NCBI RefSeq assembly: GCF_011604685.1
Contig: NZ_CP050063.1
Coordinates: 2,936,501-3,000,500, forward strand
Origin: Spirosoma aureum
GTDB lineage: Bacteria > Bacteroidota > Bacteroidia > Cytophagales > Spirosomataceae
Length of the DNA stretch: 64,000 nt
Direction of reading: 5' to 3'
Part shown: positions 53,921 to 62,433 of the stretch, piece by piece
Numbering within the stretch: position 1 is the stretch's first letter
Layout: every line of letters begins with the position of its first letter
Translations under genes and position numbers: made by a program
The notes under the pieces: generated by a model
Seen by the model: the letters and a program-made list of their open reading frames with translations, nothing else
Told to the model about the DNA's origin: nothing
Databases searched by the model: none

Positions 53921-55075
53921 TTATTTCCCCAAATCCTTAACCAATTTGTTCAGAAGTTTCTGTTGGTGTAAATCATAGATGTATTCCCAGAACATCACAC
54001 CAGCAAGATGTTTTGACTTGACATAAGCAATTTTTGGCTCGAAAGAGGCTTCGTCTGCGTAGGAAATGAACATGCGAGTGGTTGAGTTCCAGAGGTAGGG
54101 CGCTTTGGCGTCGTCGTCCCAATAGCGAGTAAAGCCGTTTTTGCCAATGTATTTGTCCGCCAGTTCGTCGTAACTGATGAAGGAGTGCTTACCCGTTGAC
54201 GGTTGGTAGAGACCGTTATCTTTTGGGTTAACCTCCGCCCAGCCCCGTCCATAAAACGGAAGACCCAGAACAATTTTGCTGGCCGGAACACCAGCTTTGA
54301 TGTGCCCATCGACGCCATCAGCTGAGCTGTTGCGCGACTGGTTCCCCTTTTTCGACTGATAGAGATTGCTGTGGTGGCCGGTTACCTTGTCATTTCCATG
54401 ATAAATGTCATACGTCATGATGTTGACGTAATCCAGGTATTTCTGTGCTTTGCCCAGCTCGGTGTGATTAACGAAAGCGGTATCCACTCCAGTAGCCGTT
54501 GTGAGTAGATAGTGATTGGCTCCTGTGCGATTATCCTGCTTTCCAGCTTCGTCTAGGCGTTCACGCAGGGCTTTAAAGAGGAGCGTATAATTCTGTTTGT
54601 CGGCTGGTCGGAAGATGTTATTATCGCCAATTTGGTCGGGATATTCCCAATCGATATCGACGCCATCCAATTTGTGTTTTTTCAGTAGGGCCACCGCGCT
54701 ATTCGCGAATTTCAGACGAGAAGCTTCTGTGAGGGCTGCATCAGAAAAGTACTTACAACCACCCCAGCCCCCGATGGAAATTAAGATTTTCAGGTTTTTA
54801 TTGTCGGCTTTTAACGTGTTTAGCGCTGCCAGATTTTCGGAATCTTTGGCGCTCAACGGGGCCAGCTCTCCATTCGCGGCCGGAACGGCAAAAGCATAAT
54901 TGATGTGGGTAAGTTTCTGAGCTTCAATCTGGTTCTTTGTCCAGCCATTTCCACTGATGTAGCCAATAATGACGTAAGGGGAGGCCGGGGCTGACTGCCC
55001 GGATGACTGATACGGGTAGTCGATGAAGAAGAATGTAAGGATGATAAGCAAAAGAACGCTAAGTTGATTTTTCAT
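53921..55075 (-). CDS. GH18 chitinase
   Basis: A 384-residue secreted chitinase or endo-beta-N-acetylglucosaminidase with a signal peptide (about 1-27). The TIM-barrel carries SIGGWGGCKYFSDA and the catalytic DxxDxDxE motif as LDGVDIDWEYPDQIG (acid near residue 141), followed by YVNIMTYDIYHGND and GLPFYGRGW and the terminal GVMFWEY. No chitin-binding domain or sorting domain is present. The gene is divergent from a ROK regulator and flanked by two copies of an inverted repeat. Confidence 0.95.
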   Translation of the reverse strand: MKNQLSVLLLIILTFFFIDYPYQSSGQSAPASPYVIIGYISGNGWTKNQIEAQKLTHINYAFAVPAANGELAPLSAKDSENLAALNTLKADNKNLKILISIGGWGGCKYFSDAALTEASRLKFANSAVALLKKHKLDGVDIDWEYPDQIGDNNIFRPADKQNYTLLFKALRERLDEAGKQDNRTGANHYLLTTATGVDTAFVNHTELGKAQKYLDYVNIMTYDIYHGNDKVTGHHSNLYQSKKGNQSRNSSADGVDGHIKAGVPASKIVLGLPFYGRGWAEVNPKDNGLYQPSTGKHSFISYDELADKYIGKNGFTRYWDDDAKAPYLWNSTTRMFISYADEASFEPKIAYVKSKHLAGVMFWEYIYDLHQQKLLNKLVKDLGK

Positions 55076-55468
55076 GCATTTAAGTTAAAAGAACATTGTA
55101 CGAACAAGCGGTAAACGCAAAATAAGGTACTATACCGGTATCAAGTGTATTTTTCGGGAAACAATAACAGGACTTTCGCTTAGAGCCGTGCCACGGTTTG
55201 CTTGACATAATTAGTAACCGTGGCACGGCTTTAAGCGAAAGTCCTGAATAAAATAGGATATAGGCTAAAACCCTTTAGAAAAAAAACGAATATTTGGTAT
55301 AAGAAAAGTAGAAAAGAAGGGTATTGGACCTACCTTGTAGTGTTTATAGTTTAAGAGAGATGCTCTTCGAAAGAATCGTTTGCAAACTGCTTGCGGAGAA
55401 GATTTCGTAAATTCCAATAAAACCGGCAAGTGCAGGGTCGGTAAAATGACTTATTGCGCTATCTATAT
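55076..55468. other. Divergent intergenic region with repeat copy 2
   Basis: About 390 bases between the chitinase and ROK gene starts. The main feature is the 77-base inverted repeat at 55169-55245. The remainder is AT-rich, with TACCTTG at 55331-55337 close to the -7 consensus and no clear -33 element. No gene is visible. Confidence 0.5.
55169..55245. repeat. Dispersed inverted repeat, copy 2
   Basis: A 77-base near-perfect palindrome: arms 55169-55198 and 55216-55245 pair over 30 bp with one mismatch around a 17-base loop. The left end is AGGACTTTCGCTTAGAGCCG, and aligns with copy 1. It lies upstream of the chitinase gene. It could form a very stable hairpin in either transcript direction. 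Confidence 0.75.
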
Positions 55469-56680
55469 ATGCAGGATAATGTCTTCTTTTCCGTCATAGA
55501 TGCGAAAAAAAATAAGCTGAAGCGTCAGATTATCACGGAATTATATCGTTCTGAGTCGCGCACTATTTCGCAGCTGGCCAATCGGTTGCATACCAGTATT
55601 CCATCGACCACATCGCTGATCGATGAATTAAGTCTGGCCCATTGGGTACAGGGAATTGGCACCGGAGCTGCCCAGTATGGGCGAAAACCGTCGCTGTTTG
55701 CGCTCGATACCACTCAATTCGTGACCGTAGTAGTCGATATTAATATTCATGATACGAAACTGCTGGTATTTAATCTGGCTAACCAGGTCGTCCATCGTCT
55801 GGAGGTAGATTTACGCCTGGATAAATCCCCTGCCTTGCTAAAGATATTGGCCGAACCACTGGACCAATTAGCCCAACGTATCAAAACCGACAAACTTCAG
55901 GTAATAGGCGTGGGAGCTGTCTTGCCCGGTTTGGTAAATCCCTGGGAAGCGGTTAACCATACCTATCCGAGCATAAACAGTCCCGATCAGCCGCTGGATC
56001 AGCTCCTGCAAACAATATTCAATGCACCGGTTTACCTGATCAATGATACAAAGGCGACCATTTTTGGGGAGCACCGGTTTGGTCTGGCACAGGGTAAAAA
56101 ACACGTATTGTCCGTCAATATCGACTGGGGTATTGGGTTAGGTGTTATCACCAATGGTGAAATTTTGCAGGGATCAGCAGGATTTGCCGGAGAACTGGGC
56201 CATATCCAGATGAAAACAGACGGGGAGCTATGTAGCTGTGGCAAAGTTGGCTGTCTGGAAACGCTCGCATCGGCCTCTTCGCTGATTCGTCGGGCTAAAG
56301 AAGGGTTATTGGAAGGGCGGGTATCGCTCCTGTCCGAAATGGATACGAATGCCATTGATATAGAGAGTATTATCGCCAAAGCAAATGCTGGCGATGCATT
56401 TTCCATTGATCTGCTTAGCGATGTCGGGAGTGCGTTAGGGAAAGCCTTATCGACCGCCGTACATTTATTCAACCCTGAACTGATTATCGTAAACGGTGTG
56501 CTGGCCAAAGCCGAAAAGTCGATTACACGGCCAATTGAGCAAGCAATCGATAAATACTGTTTGCCTAATTATCGGGATAATCTCTCCATTGAACTCTCCA
56601 AATTAGGTGAGATGGCCAAGTTTTACGGAACGCAGGCTTATGTTGTTCAGAATTTACTGCAACATGAACTGATACCGTAA
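55469..56680 (+). CDS. ROK-family transcriptional regulator (NagC/XylR-like)
   Basis: A 403-residue ROK protein with an N-terminal winged-helix DNA-binding domain (LKRQIITELYRSESRTISQL, LHTSIPSTTSLIDEL) and a sugar-kinase-like domain (VYLINDTKATIFGEHRFG, VNIDWGIGLGVITNG, and the zinc motif CSCGKVGCLETLAS). Such regulators sense sugars or sugar phosphates. It is divergent from the chitinase and just upstream of the gluconokinase, so it may control either or both. The ATG at 55469 is preferred over the TTG at 55454. Confidence 0.92.
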   Translation: MQDNVFFSVIDAKKNKLKRQIITELYRSESRTISQLANRLHTSIPSTTSLIDELSLAHWVQGIGTGAAQYGRKPSLFALDTTQFVTVVVDINIHDTKLLVFNLANQVVHRLEVDLRLDKSPALLKILAEPLDQLAQRIKTDKLQVIGVGAVLPGLVNPWEAVNHTYPSINSPDQPLDQLLQTIFNAPVYLINDTKATIFGEHRFGLAQGKKHVLSVNIDWGIGLGVITNGEILQGSAGFAGELGHIQMKTDGELCSCGKVGCLETLASASSLIRRAKEGLLEGRVSLLSEMDTNAIDIESIIAKANAGDAFSIDLLSDVGSALGKALSTAVHLFNPELIIVNGVLAKAEKSITRPIEQAIDKYCLPNYRDNLSIELSKLGEMAKFYGTQAYVVQNLLQHELIP

Positions 56681-56810
56681 AAATAAGTCTTTATAAGCAG
56701 TTCTCAGAGGGCATCAGACTTACTGAAGACTGCCTGCTTTTTTCACCTTTTCGCAGCGATGAATCGGAAAAATACGTTGCTTTGGCATTTCGTAAATTAT
56801 TTCTTGTTCT

Positions 56811-58283
56811 ATGAATTGTCTGCTCGGCGTAGATATCGGCACCACCAACGTTAAAATCCTCGCTGTCACTCCCCACGATTGGAAAATCATTGCTCATACA
56901 TCGTTGCCGCTAACGACACTGTCGCCCGAGCCGGGCTATGCTGAGCAGGAGCCTGAAGCCATCTGGCAGGCGGTTCGGCAGGGATTGAGTGAAGTGGTTA
57001 TTGGCGCAAAAAGACAACAGGCTACTATTAAGGCCATTAGTTTTAGCGCCGGAATGCATAGCCTGTTGGCGGTTGACAGTGTAGGCAAACCGTTAACAAA
57101 CGCGCTGCTGTGGTCCGATAATCGGGCTGAACCACAGGCGACTGAGCTTCACACGACGCAAAAGGACCTGGGTGATTCTATCTACGCCCAAACGGGAACG
57201 CCCATTCACCCGATGATTCCGCTTTGCAAACTAGCCTGGTTTCGAGCGAATCAGCCTGACTTATTGAACCAGGCCGCAAAATTTATTTCGCTGAAAGAAT
57301 ACGTCTGGTGGAAGCTGACAGCTCGCTATGATATCGATTATTCGATGGCTACTGCCACTGGATTGTTCGATATGGAAAAGCGAACCTGGTTTCAGCCTGC
57401 CCTTGATTTTGCGGGCATCCGGTCTGACCAGCTTTCGGAGCCGCACCCGACTACCTTTGTGGTAGACTATGATCCAGGCAAAGAAGGCGTCATGAAAACG
57501 GCATTGCCTGCGGGTGTGCAATTATTTCCTGGAGCATCGGATGGGGTTCTCGCTAATCTTGGATCTGGCTGTATTGAGCCTGGTATCACGACCATTACAA
57601 TCGGTACGAGCGGTGCGGTACGACAGACGGTTCATAAACCCCAGCGCGATCCGCACGGACGGCTGTTTTGTTATTATCTGGACGAACGGAACGAGACTCC
57701 TTATTATGTGGTGGGTGGACCGACAAACAATGGGGCCAATGTACTGCAATGGCTGGCCGAAAAGTTGACGTTGCAGGAAACTGATGAGGTATTAACCGAG
57801 GCTGGTACGATTCCGGTGGGTGCGGAGGACTTACTTTTTCTGCCCTATCTGCATGGTGAACGGGCCCCGCTCTGGGATGCCTCTGCGCGGGGAGCCTACC
57901 TGAATGTTGATTACAGGCATACACGGGCGCACTTTGTTCGGGCTGCGTTAGAGGGCGTTATGTTCAATCTGTTAAGTATTGAAAAGTTACTGGCAAAGCA
58001 AACGGGTCCAACGCGCATGATTTATGCGAATGGTGGCTTCGCCAAATCAACGTTTTGGGTGCAGATGATGGCCGATGTATTTGGGGTGCCCGTACGGCTT
58101 AATGCCAGTAACGAAAGCAGTGCAATGGGCGCTGTTTTGTTGATTTCGGACTTGACCACATCGCTCGAAAAACTGGCCGGAGAGGTATCATTCGGTCAGG
58201 CATTTGAACCAGATCCAGAATGCCACAAATGGTATCAAACCGTATTTGAACAGTGGGAAAATGCCTTGCAGAAACGGTTATAA
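56811..58283 (+). CDS. gntK: FGGY carbohydrate kinase, probable gluconokinase
   Basis: A 490-residue FGGY kinase with the N-terminal phosphate motif CLLGVDIGTTNVKILAV, SFSAGMHSLLAVDSVG, ALLWSDNRAEPQA, HPMIPLCKLAWFRAN, PYLHGERAPLWDASARGAYL and the C-terminal NGGFAKSTFWVQMMADVFG. Features resemble the gluconokinase subgroup, which forms 6-phosphogluconate. A gluconate producer (the PQQ dehydrogenase) lies nearby, which supports but does not prove the substrate. Xylulo- or other kinase activity is possible. Confidence 0.85.
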   Translation: MNCLLGVDIGTTNVKILAVTPHDWKIIAHTSLPLTTLSPEPGYAEQEPEAIWQAVRQGLSEVVIGAKRQQATIKAISFSAGMHSLLAVDSVGKPLTNALLWSDNRAEPQATELHTTQKDLGDSIYAQTGTPIHPMIPLCKLAWFRANQPDLLNQAAKFISLKEYVWWKLTARYDIDYSMATATGLFDMEKRTWFQPALDFAGIRSDQLSEPHPTTFVVDYDPGKEGVMKTALPAGVQLFPGASDGVLANLGSGCIEPGITTITIGTSGAVRQTVHKPQRDPHGRLFCYYLDERNETPYYVVGGPTNNGANVLQWLAEKLTLQETDEVLTEAGTIPVGAEDLLFLPYLHGERAPLWDASARGAYLNVDYRHTRAHFVRAALEGVMFNLLSIEKLLAKQTGPTRMIYANGGFAKSTFWVQMMADVFGVPVRLNASNESSAMGAVLLISDLTTSLEKLAGEVSFGQAFEPDPECHKWYQTVFEQWENALQKRL

Positions 58284-58369
58284 ATCGTTTTTGGGCCAAT
58301 CATAAATTTAGTGTTTCCGTTTTGTTAGGGTAAGGCGACTAATCAGGTGCACATAAACCCTTATACACA

Positions 58370-58681
58370 ATGGCACTTCGATTTATTCGCGATCGGGTCG
58401 TATTCGATCCAACTCAGGGCCAGATTCAAAATGAACCCCGGACGGTTAGTTTCCCTAGCCAGGTACGCACCGCTCATATTGCCTTAAATGGCTTTGATGT
58501 TCGGTACACGGACGGAGACCACCACATTCTGAGGCAAATTGTGGACATTAGCGACCCTCGGATCAATGGTAATGCAGTAAGTTATGACGTAACCCTCTTG
58601 CTCAGAGATAGCTCGGGGAATATTGATGACCGTTACCAGGGAACAGTAGATACGCTTATCATTGCTGATACTGTTAATTAA
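58370..58681 (+). CDS. Small beta-rich protein, H-type-lectin-like
   Basis: A 103-residue protein of alternating beta strands: RTAHIALNGFDVRYTDGDHH, ILRQIVDISDP, AVSYDVTLLLRDSSGNI, DDRYQGTVDTLIIAD. The pattern of an aromatic-Gly-Phe-Asp strand followed by a GDHH turn and a conserved last strand resembles H-type lectin domains, but I cannot confirm the family. No signal peptide. It stands alone before a 23-bp terminator. Function unknown. Confidence 0.7.
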   Translation: MALRFIRDRVVFDPTQGQIQNEPRTVSFPSQVRTAHIALNGFDVRYTDGDHHILRQIVDISDPRINGNAVSYDVTLLLRDSSGNIDDRYQGTVDTLIIADTVN

Positions 58682-58682
58682 G

Positions 58683-58742
58683 CTTTGTAAACAGAACGTG
58701 GAGTCAGATGTTTAAACACGACTCCACGTTCTGTTTACAAAG
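58683..58742. terminator. Perfect 23-bp bidirectional terminator
   Basis: Arms 58683-58705 and 58720-58742 are perfectly complementary around a 14-base loop, between the convergent small gene and proA. An A-run follows on the plus strand. Confidence 0.85.
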
Positions 58743-58775
58743 AAAAAATTCTGATGGATTAAGCGTTTGCTTTTG

Positions 58776-60026
58776 TTACCATCTTACCTGCCCATCGCCA
58801 ACAACTACCCATTTTTCGGTCACCAGTTTTTCGAGGGCAAATGGCCCGCGGGCGTGTAGTTTCTGAGTCGAAATGCCAATTTCGGCCCCCAATCCAAACA
58901 CTCCTCCGTCAGTGAAACGGGTAGATGCATTGGCGTAAACAGCAGCGGCATCAACTTCGAACAGAAAGCGGTCAATAAGCGACTGATCCTGCGATAAAAT
59001 TGCTTCAGAATGCCGCGACGAATACGCCTGAATATGCGACAACGCGTCTTCGAGTCCGGCAACGACCTTTACGGCACATTTGTAATCCAGAAATTCACGT
59101 CCAAAATCGTCAGGGCGAGCGTGTTGTAGGTTTTCGTATCCGGCTTTCTCGAAAATGTTGTATGAAGATTCGTCGGCAAAAACCTCAACGTTCCATTTCC
59201 TGAAATCATCCGTCAGCATGGGCAGAAAGGTATCCGCAATGGCTTCATCGACAAGGACGCAATCGAGGGAGTTGCAAACCGACGGACGTGAAACGCGTGC
59301 ATTAACAACAATGGCAGCCGCTTTGTCCAGATCTGCCGTTTTTTCAACGTAGGCATGACAGACACCAGCACCTGTTTCGATGGTAGGCACCAGCGAGTTT
59401 TTGCGAACAAACTGAATCAGCGATTCGGAACCGCGGGGAATAATAATATCGACATAACGCGTTGCTGTCAAAAGCTCATTGACAACGGCCCGATCGGGCG
59501 GTAACAGCGTTACAGCAGCCTTAGGTACGCCAAATTCTTCCAGAACGCCCTGAATTAATCCGATCAGATAACGATTGGAAAAATCAGCTTCTTTGCCACC
59601 TTTTAAAACGCAGGCATTACCCGACCGCAGGCAAAGCGACGCGACATCGACCGTTACATTGGGTCGGGATTCATAAATGACGCCAACAACACCCAGCGGA
59701 ACCGCAATTTTTTTTAGTTTCAGCCCCTGCTCAATCGTACGCTCAAAAATGACTTCACCAGCCGGATCGGGTAGCTGAGCTACATCCCGCAGACTTTTGG
59801 CTAGATCGGCAATGCGTGCTTCTGTCAGCTTCAACCGGTCGTATTTCGGGTCCGTTTCCGGCATTCGGTCAAGATCTTTCTGATTCTCAGTAATAATCTC
59901 AGCCGTATGAGACGCCAGAACGTCGGCAAGCCGGTTCAGTAACTCGGTCTTCTGTTCTGAGCTGAGCCGTCGAACGGCCGCAGAAGCCTGTTGCGTATCC
60001 TGAAGGAGTGGGGTGATCGGTGTCAT
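58776..60026 (-). CDS. proA: Gamma-glutamyl phosphate reductase
   Basis: Second step of proline synthesis, NADPH-dependent reduction of glutamyl-5-phosphate to the semialdehyde. The 416-residue aldehyde-dehydrogenase-fold protein has VGVIYESRPNVTVDVASLCL, GNACVLKGGKEA, the catalytic Cys in SRPSVCNSLDCVLVDE, and the C-terminal LGAEIGISTQKLHARGPFAL. The start at 60026 is preferred to 60098, which would add a non-homologous leader. It follows proB (stop 60110) on the same strand. Confidence 0.97.
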   Translation of the reverse strand: MTPITPLLQDTQQASAAVRRLSSEQKTELLNRLADVLASHTAEIITENQKDLDRMPETDPKYDRLKLTEARIADLAKSLRDVAQLPDPAGEVIFERTIEQGLKLKKIAVPLGVVGVIYESRPNVTVDVASLCLRSGNACVLKGGKEADFSNRYLIGLIQGVLEEFGVPKAAVTLLPPDRAVVNELLTATRYVDIIIPRGSESLIQFVRKNSLVPTIETGAGVCHAYVEKTADLDKAAAIVVNARVSRPSVCNSLDCVLVDEAIADTFLPMLTDDFRKWNVEVFADESSYNIFEKAGYENLQHARPDDFGREFLDYKCAVKVVAGLEDALSHIQAYSSRHSEAILSQDQSLIDRFLFEVDAAAVYANASTRFTDGGVFGLGAEIGISTQKLHARGPFALEKLVTEKWVVVGDGQVRW

Positions 60027-60109
60027 AAAAGTAACACGGACGGCTATGTCCGAGCATAAAGTCAGGCAACTAGTTGTATTACAACCGGACGTGACCATCC
60101 GGGCAACGG

Positions 60110-61144
60110 CTACAAAAGTACAATATCATTTGCATTTGCTACCTCAACATTTTGCTGATTAAGCTGTTGCGCCAGCGTTGCGGATGATATACGGGCTCGC
60201 GCAACCGCAATGGTCATTTCCTGTTCATCCAGAATTTCGACCATTTCGCCAGTAGCAAATTCGCCTATCACGTCACGCACGCCAACTGCCAGTAGGCTTC
60301 GACGTTGTTGCAGCGCCCGTACAGCGCCTGCATCGACCCATATCTGTCCAACAGCCAGGCTACCACTGCCCAGCCAGCGGTTGCGAGCCGACATGGTTGT
60401 TGGTTGAGGTGAAAATTCTGTTCCAGTTTCACCTCGCAGGGCCTTTCCCATGCTATCGGGTTCGTTAAGCCCAAAAATGACGACCCGAATTCCCATGCGT
60501 GTAGCGAGCTTGGCAAACGTCAGTTTAGAGGCCATTCCACCCAGGCCCAGTGATGATTTCTCGGTTCTGACGACACTGAAGATTCGTTCATCGAAGTGAG
60601 TGACTTGCCGGATAATCTGCCCATCTGCATCCAGCAATCCACCGACGGAGGTACATAACATCAGGGCTTCTGCCCCAAAACCAACAGCAATTAATGTCGC
60701 CAGCTCGTCGTTATCCGAAAATTTAAGCTCTCGATTGCTGACAACGTCGTTTTCGTTGGCAATGGGAATAATATCGTTGGCCCAAAGCTCCTCATACGTT
60801 TGTTTGAGTTGCAGAAACTGGTCACGGTTGGCAAAGTGGTGCCGTTCGCAAAGGCTCTGCGCAATAGAAATGCCGTAAATCGAAAAAAAACGAGAATACT
60901 GATTGAGTAGCAACAGGTTACCAACTGCGGCAGCGGCTTTACGCTGACTAATATCACCCCGATAATCCCGGATTTGAGCTTTGCCTGCACCGACTGCGCC
61001 CGACGATACCAGTACAATTTTATAGTAGGGGTGCAGTGCCGCCACTTGCCGGGCAATGTCCACCATAACAGGTTCATTCGGTTCGCCCGTGGATTTCGTA
61101 ATGGACGCCGTTCCGAATTTAAGTACAAGAACAGGTTTTGACAT
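60110..61144 (-). CDS. proB: Glutamate 5-kinase
   Basis: First committed step of proline synthesis. The 344-residue protein has the amino acid kinase domain (KPVLVLKFGTASITKS, VLVSSGAVGAGKAQI, ANENDVVSNRELKFSDNDEL, GLGGMASKLTFAKLATRMGI) and a C-terminal PUA domain (about 265-340). The start at 61144 (MSKPVLVL) is preferred to the upstream codon because homology begins there. proB-proA order is conserved. Confidence 0.96.
   Translation of the reverse strand: MSKPVLVLKFGTASITKSTGEPNEPVMVDIARQVAALHPYYKIVLVSSGAVGAGKAQIRDYRGDISQRKAAAAVGNLLLLNQYSRFFSIYGISIAQSLCERHHFANRDQFLQLKQTYEELWANDIIPIANENDVVSNRELKFSDNDELATLIAVGFGAEALMLCTSVGGLLDADGQIIRQVTHFDERIFSVVRTEKSSLGLGGMASKLTFAKLATRMGIRVVIFGLNEPDSMGKALRGETGTEFSPQPTTMSARNRWLGSGSLAVGQIWVDAGAVRALQQRRSLLAVGVRDVIGEFATGEMVEILDEQEMTIAVARARISSATLAQQLNQQNVEVANANDIVLL
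60113..60120 (-). promoter_or_regulatory. Candidate -7 element for proA
   Basis: On the minus strand this reads TACTTTTG, fitting TAnnTTTG, within the last codons of proB and about 87 bases upstream of the proA ATG. It could give independent transcription of proA. Weak evidence, as no -33 element is clear. Confidence 0.3.
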
Positions 61145-61191
61145 GTAAAAATCCCTTTTATCAGCGAAGATGTTCCTGAACAAAAGGGGCA

Positions 61192-61199
61192 CAAAAATA
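61192..61199 (-). promoter_or_regulatory. Candidate -7 element of proBA
   Basis: On the minus strand this reads TATTTTTG, fitting TAnnTTTG, about 48 bases upstream of the proB ATG. The -33 element is unclear. Confidence 0.4.
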
Positions 61200-61229
61200 A
61201 TGATTGCTGGCAAGATGTGTGTATGCAGG

Positions 61230-61871
61230 CTAGTCAGTTACCGAATCATCTGCATGGTTTCTGAATAAATGCTCCAGCACAGGCTCGGTAAAACGGGCTT
61301 TCTTACGGAGGGCCGATTTGAGTTGTTTCATGTAGTCCGCTTTGGGAATTTCAATAGCCCCATAACGTCGAACATTGTCGTTAATGAATTGAGTGTCAAG
61401 GAGTTCAAATTTCTGCTCACGAAGCGTCATGATCAGGTAATGAAACGCGACTTTCGAGGCATTATCGACAAGATGAAACATCGATTCGCCAAAAAAAACA
61501 GCTCCCAACGATACACCATACAATCCGCCAACTAAACGGTTGTCTATATACGTTTCGATGCTGTGAGCAAGCCCCATCCGGTGTAACTCCGTATAAGCCT
61601 CAATAATTTCTTCTGAAATCCAGGTGCTGTCTGTCTCCGATCGGGGCAGCGAACAGTATCGCATAACCTGTTCAAAATCAGCATTTACCCGAATGTCAAA
61701 ATGTTTTTTATTTAATACAGGACGTAACGAACGGGCTGGTTTGTAGGTATCGATCGGAATTACAGCACGCGGGTCGGGCGCATACCAGTAGAGCGTACCG
61801 TCTGCGTCGGCCATCGGAAAAATACCGTGGATGTACCCGTAAATCAGGTCGTCGGCGGTCAGCTTGTTCAT
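61230..61871 (-). CDS. aat: Leucyl/phenylalanyl-tRNA-protein transferase
   Basis: Adds Leu or Phe from aminoacyl-tRNA to the N-terminus of proteins with basic N-terminal residues, marking them for ClpAP/S decay. The 213-residue enzyme has GYIHGIFPMADADGTLYWYA, PDPRAVIPIDTYKPARSL, STWISEEIIEAYTELHRMGL and FELLDTQFINDNVRRYGAIE. The start at 61871 is chosen since the upstream in-frame codon at 61898 lies inside the probable -7 element. Confidence 0.95.
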   Translation of the reverse strand: MNKLTADDLIYGYIHGIFPMADADGTLYWYAPDPRAVIPIDTYKPARSLRPVLNKKHFDIRVNADFEQVMRYCSLPRSETDSTWISEEIIEAYTELHRMGLAHSIETYIDNRLVGGLYGVSLGAVFFGESMFHLVDNASKVAFHYLIMTLREQKFELLDTQFINDNVRRYGAIEIPKADYMKQLKSALRKKARFTEPVLEHLFRNHADDSVTD

Positions 61872-62433
61872 TAAAATTGACGGTGCGTTCCAGGACAAAG
61901 ATAGCGATTTCTATGAACAGTTATCACGCCTATTGCTGGCTCTATTTCTGAAATAATGCCCTTATTTTAAACGTCTGGATATGAGTGGACGTAATAAATT
62001 GGGCATCTGGTTATAAAATTTCAATTATAGCTTCCTGCTGCCATCCTCATTTATCTGTTTATTTAGAAAAATCGCTATTTCACCTCTTTATGACGGCTAG
62101 TTATTACTTACTTGAGACTGATGGTAAACTCCGTTTAAATCAGAGTAAGTTTTGGAGGATTCATATAGTTCAGAAAACCCCAAAGCTTAGTGTCAATAAG
62201 TGATAGAATCGGTCCTGACCGTTCGTTTCGAATCTCGGATTACTTTTCTTCATTGCCGATCCGTTATCATTTCCATGAATATATTGCTCAAGTTTTGTAC
62301 GAATGATCAGCCAATGTAATTAACTTATAGAGTAAAAATGGATAAATGACTAGTAAGAATTAGTCTATATTTTGAGATAAGTTCATTAAATAATACCTTT
62401 CCGCCCTTAATTCATTCATACTACCCACCATTT
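61872..62433. other. AT-rich divergent intergenic region
   Basis: About 560 bases between aat and the DUF3857 gene. It contains the aat -7 element and short reading frames on the plus strand (one of 37 codons at 62090-62203), none with a recognisable product. Near 62370 TATATTTTG resembles but does not match the -7 consensus. I see no RNA gene or clear hairpin. Confidence 0.45.
61896..61903 (-). promoter_or_regulatory. Candidate -7 element of aat
   Basis: On the minus strand this reads TATCTTTG, an exact match to TAnnTTTG, 25 bases upstream of the preferred aat start. No -33 TTG at canonical spacing is visible. Confidence 0.45.

Noticed and set aside
61985..62203. 72-codon frame in the spacer before the DUF3857 gene
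   Set aside because: It begins with GTG, lacks recognisable domains and lies in AT-rich sequence; a weak resemblance to a LytTR tail is not enough.
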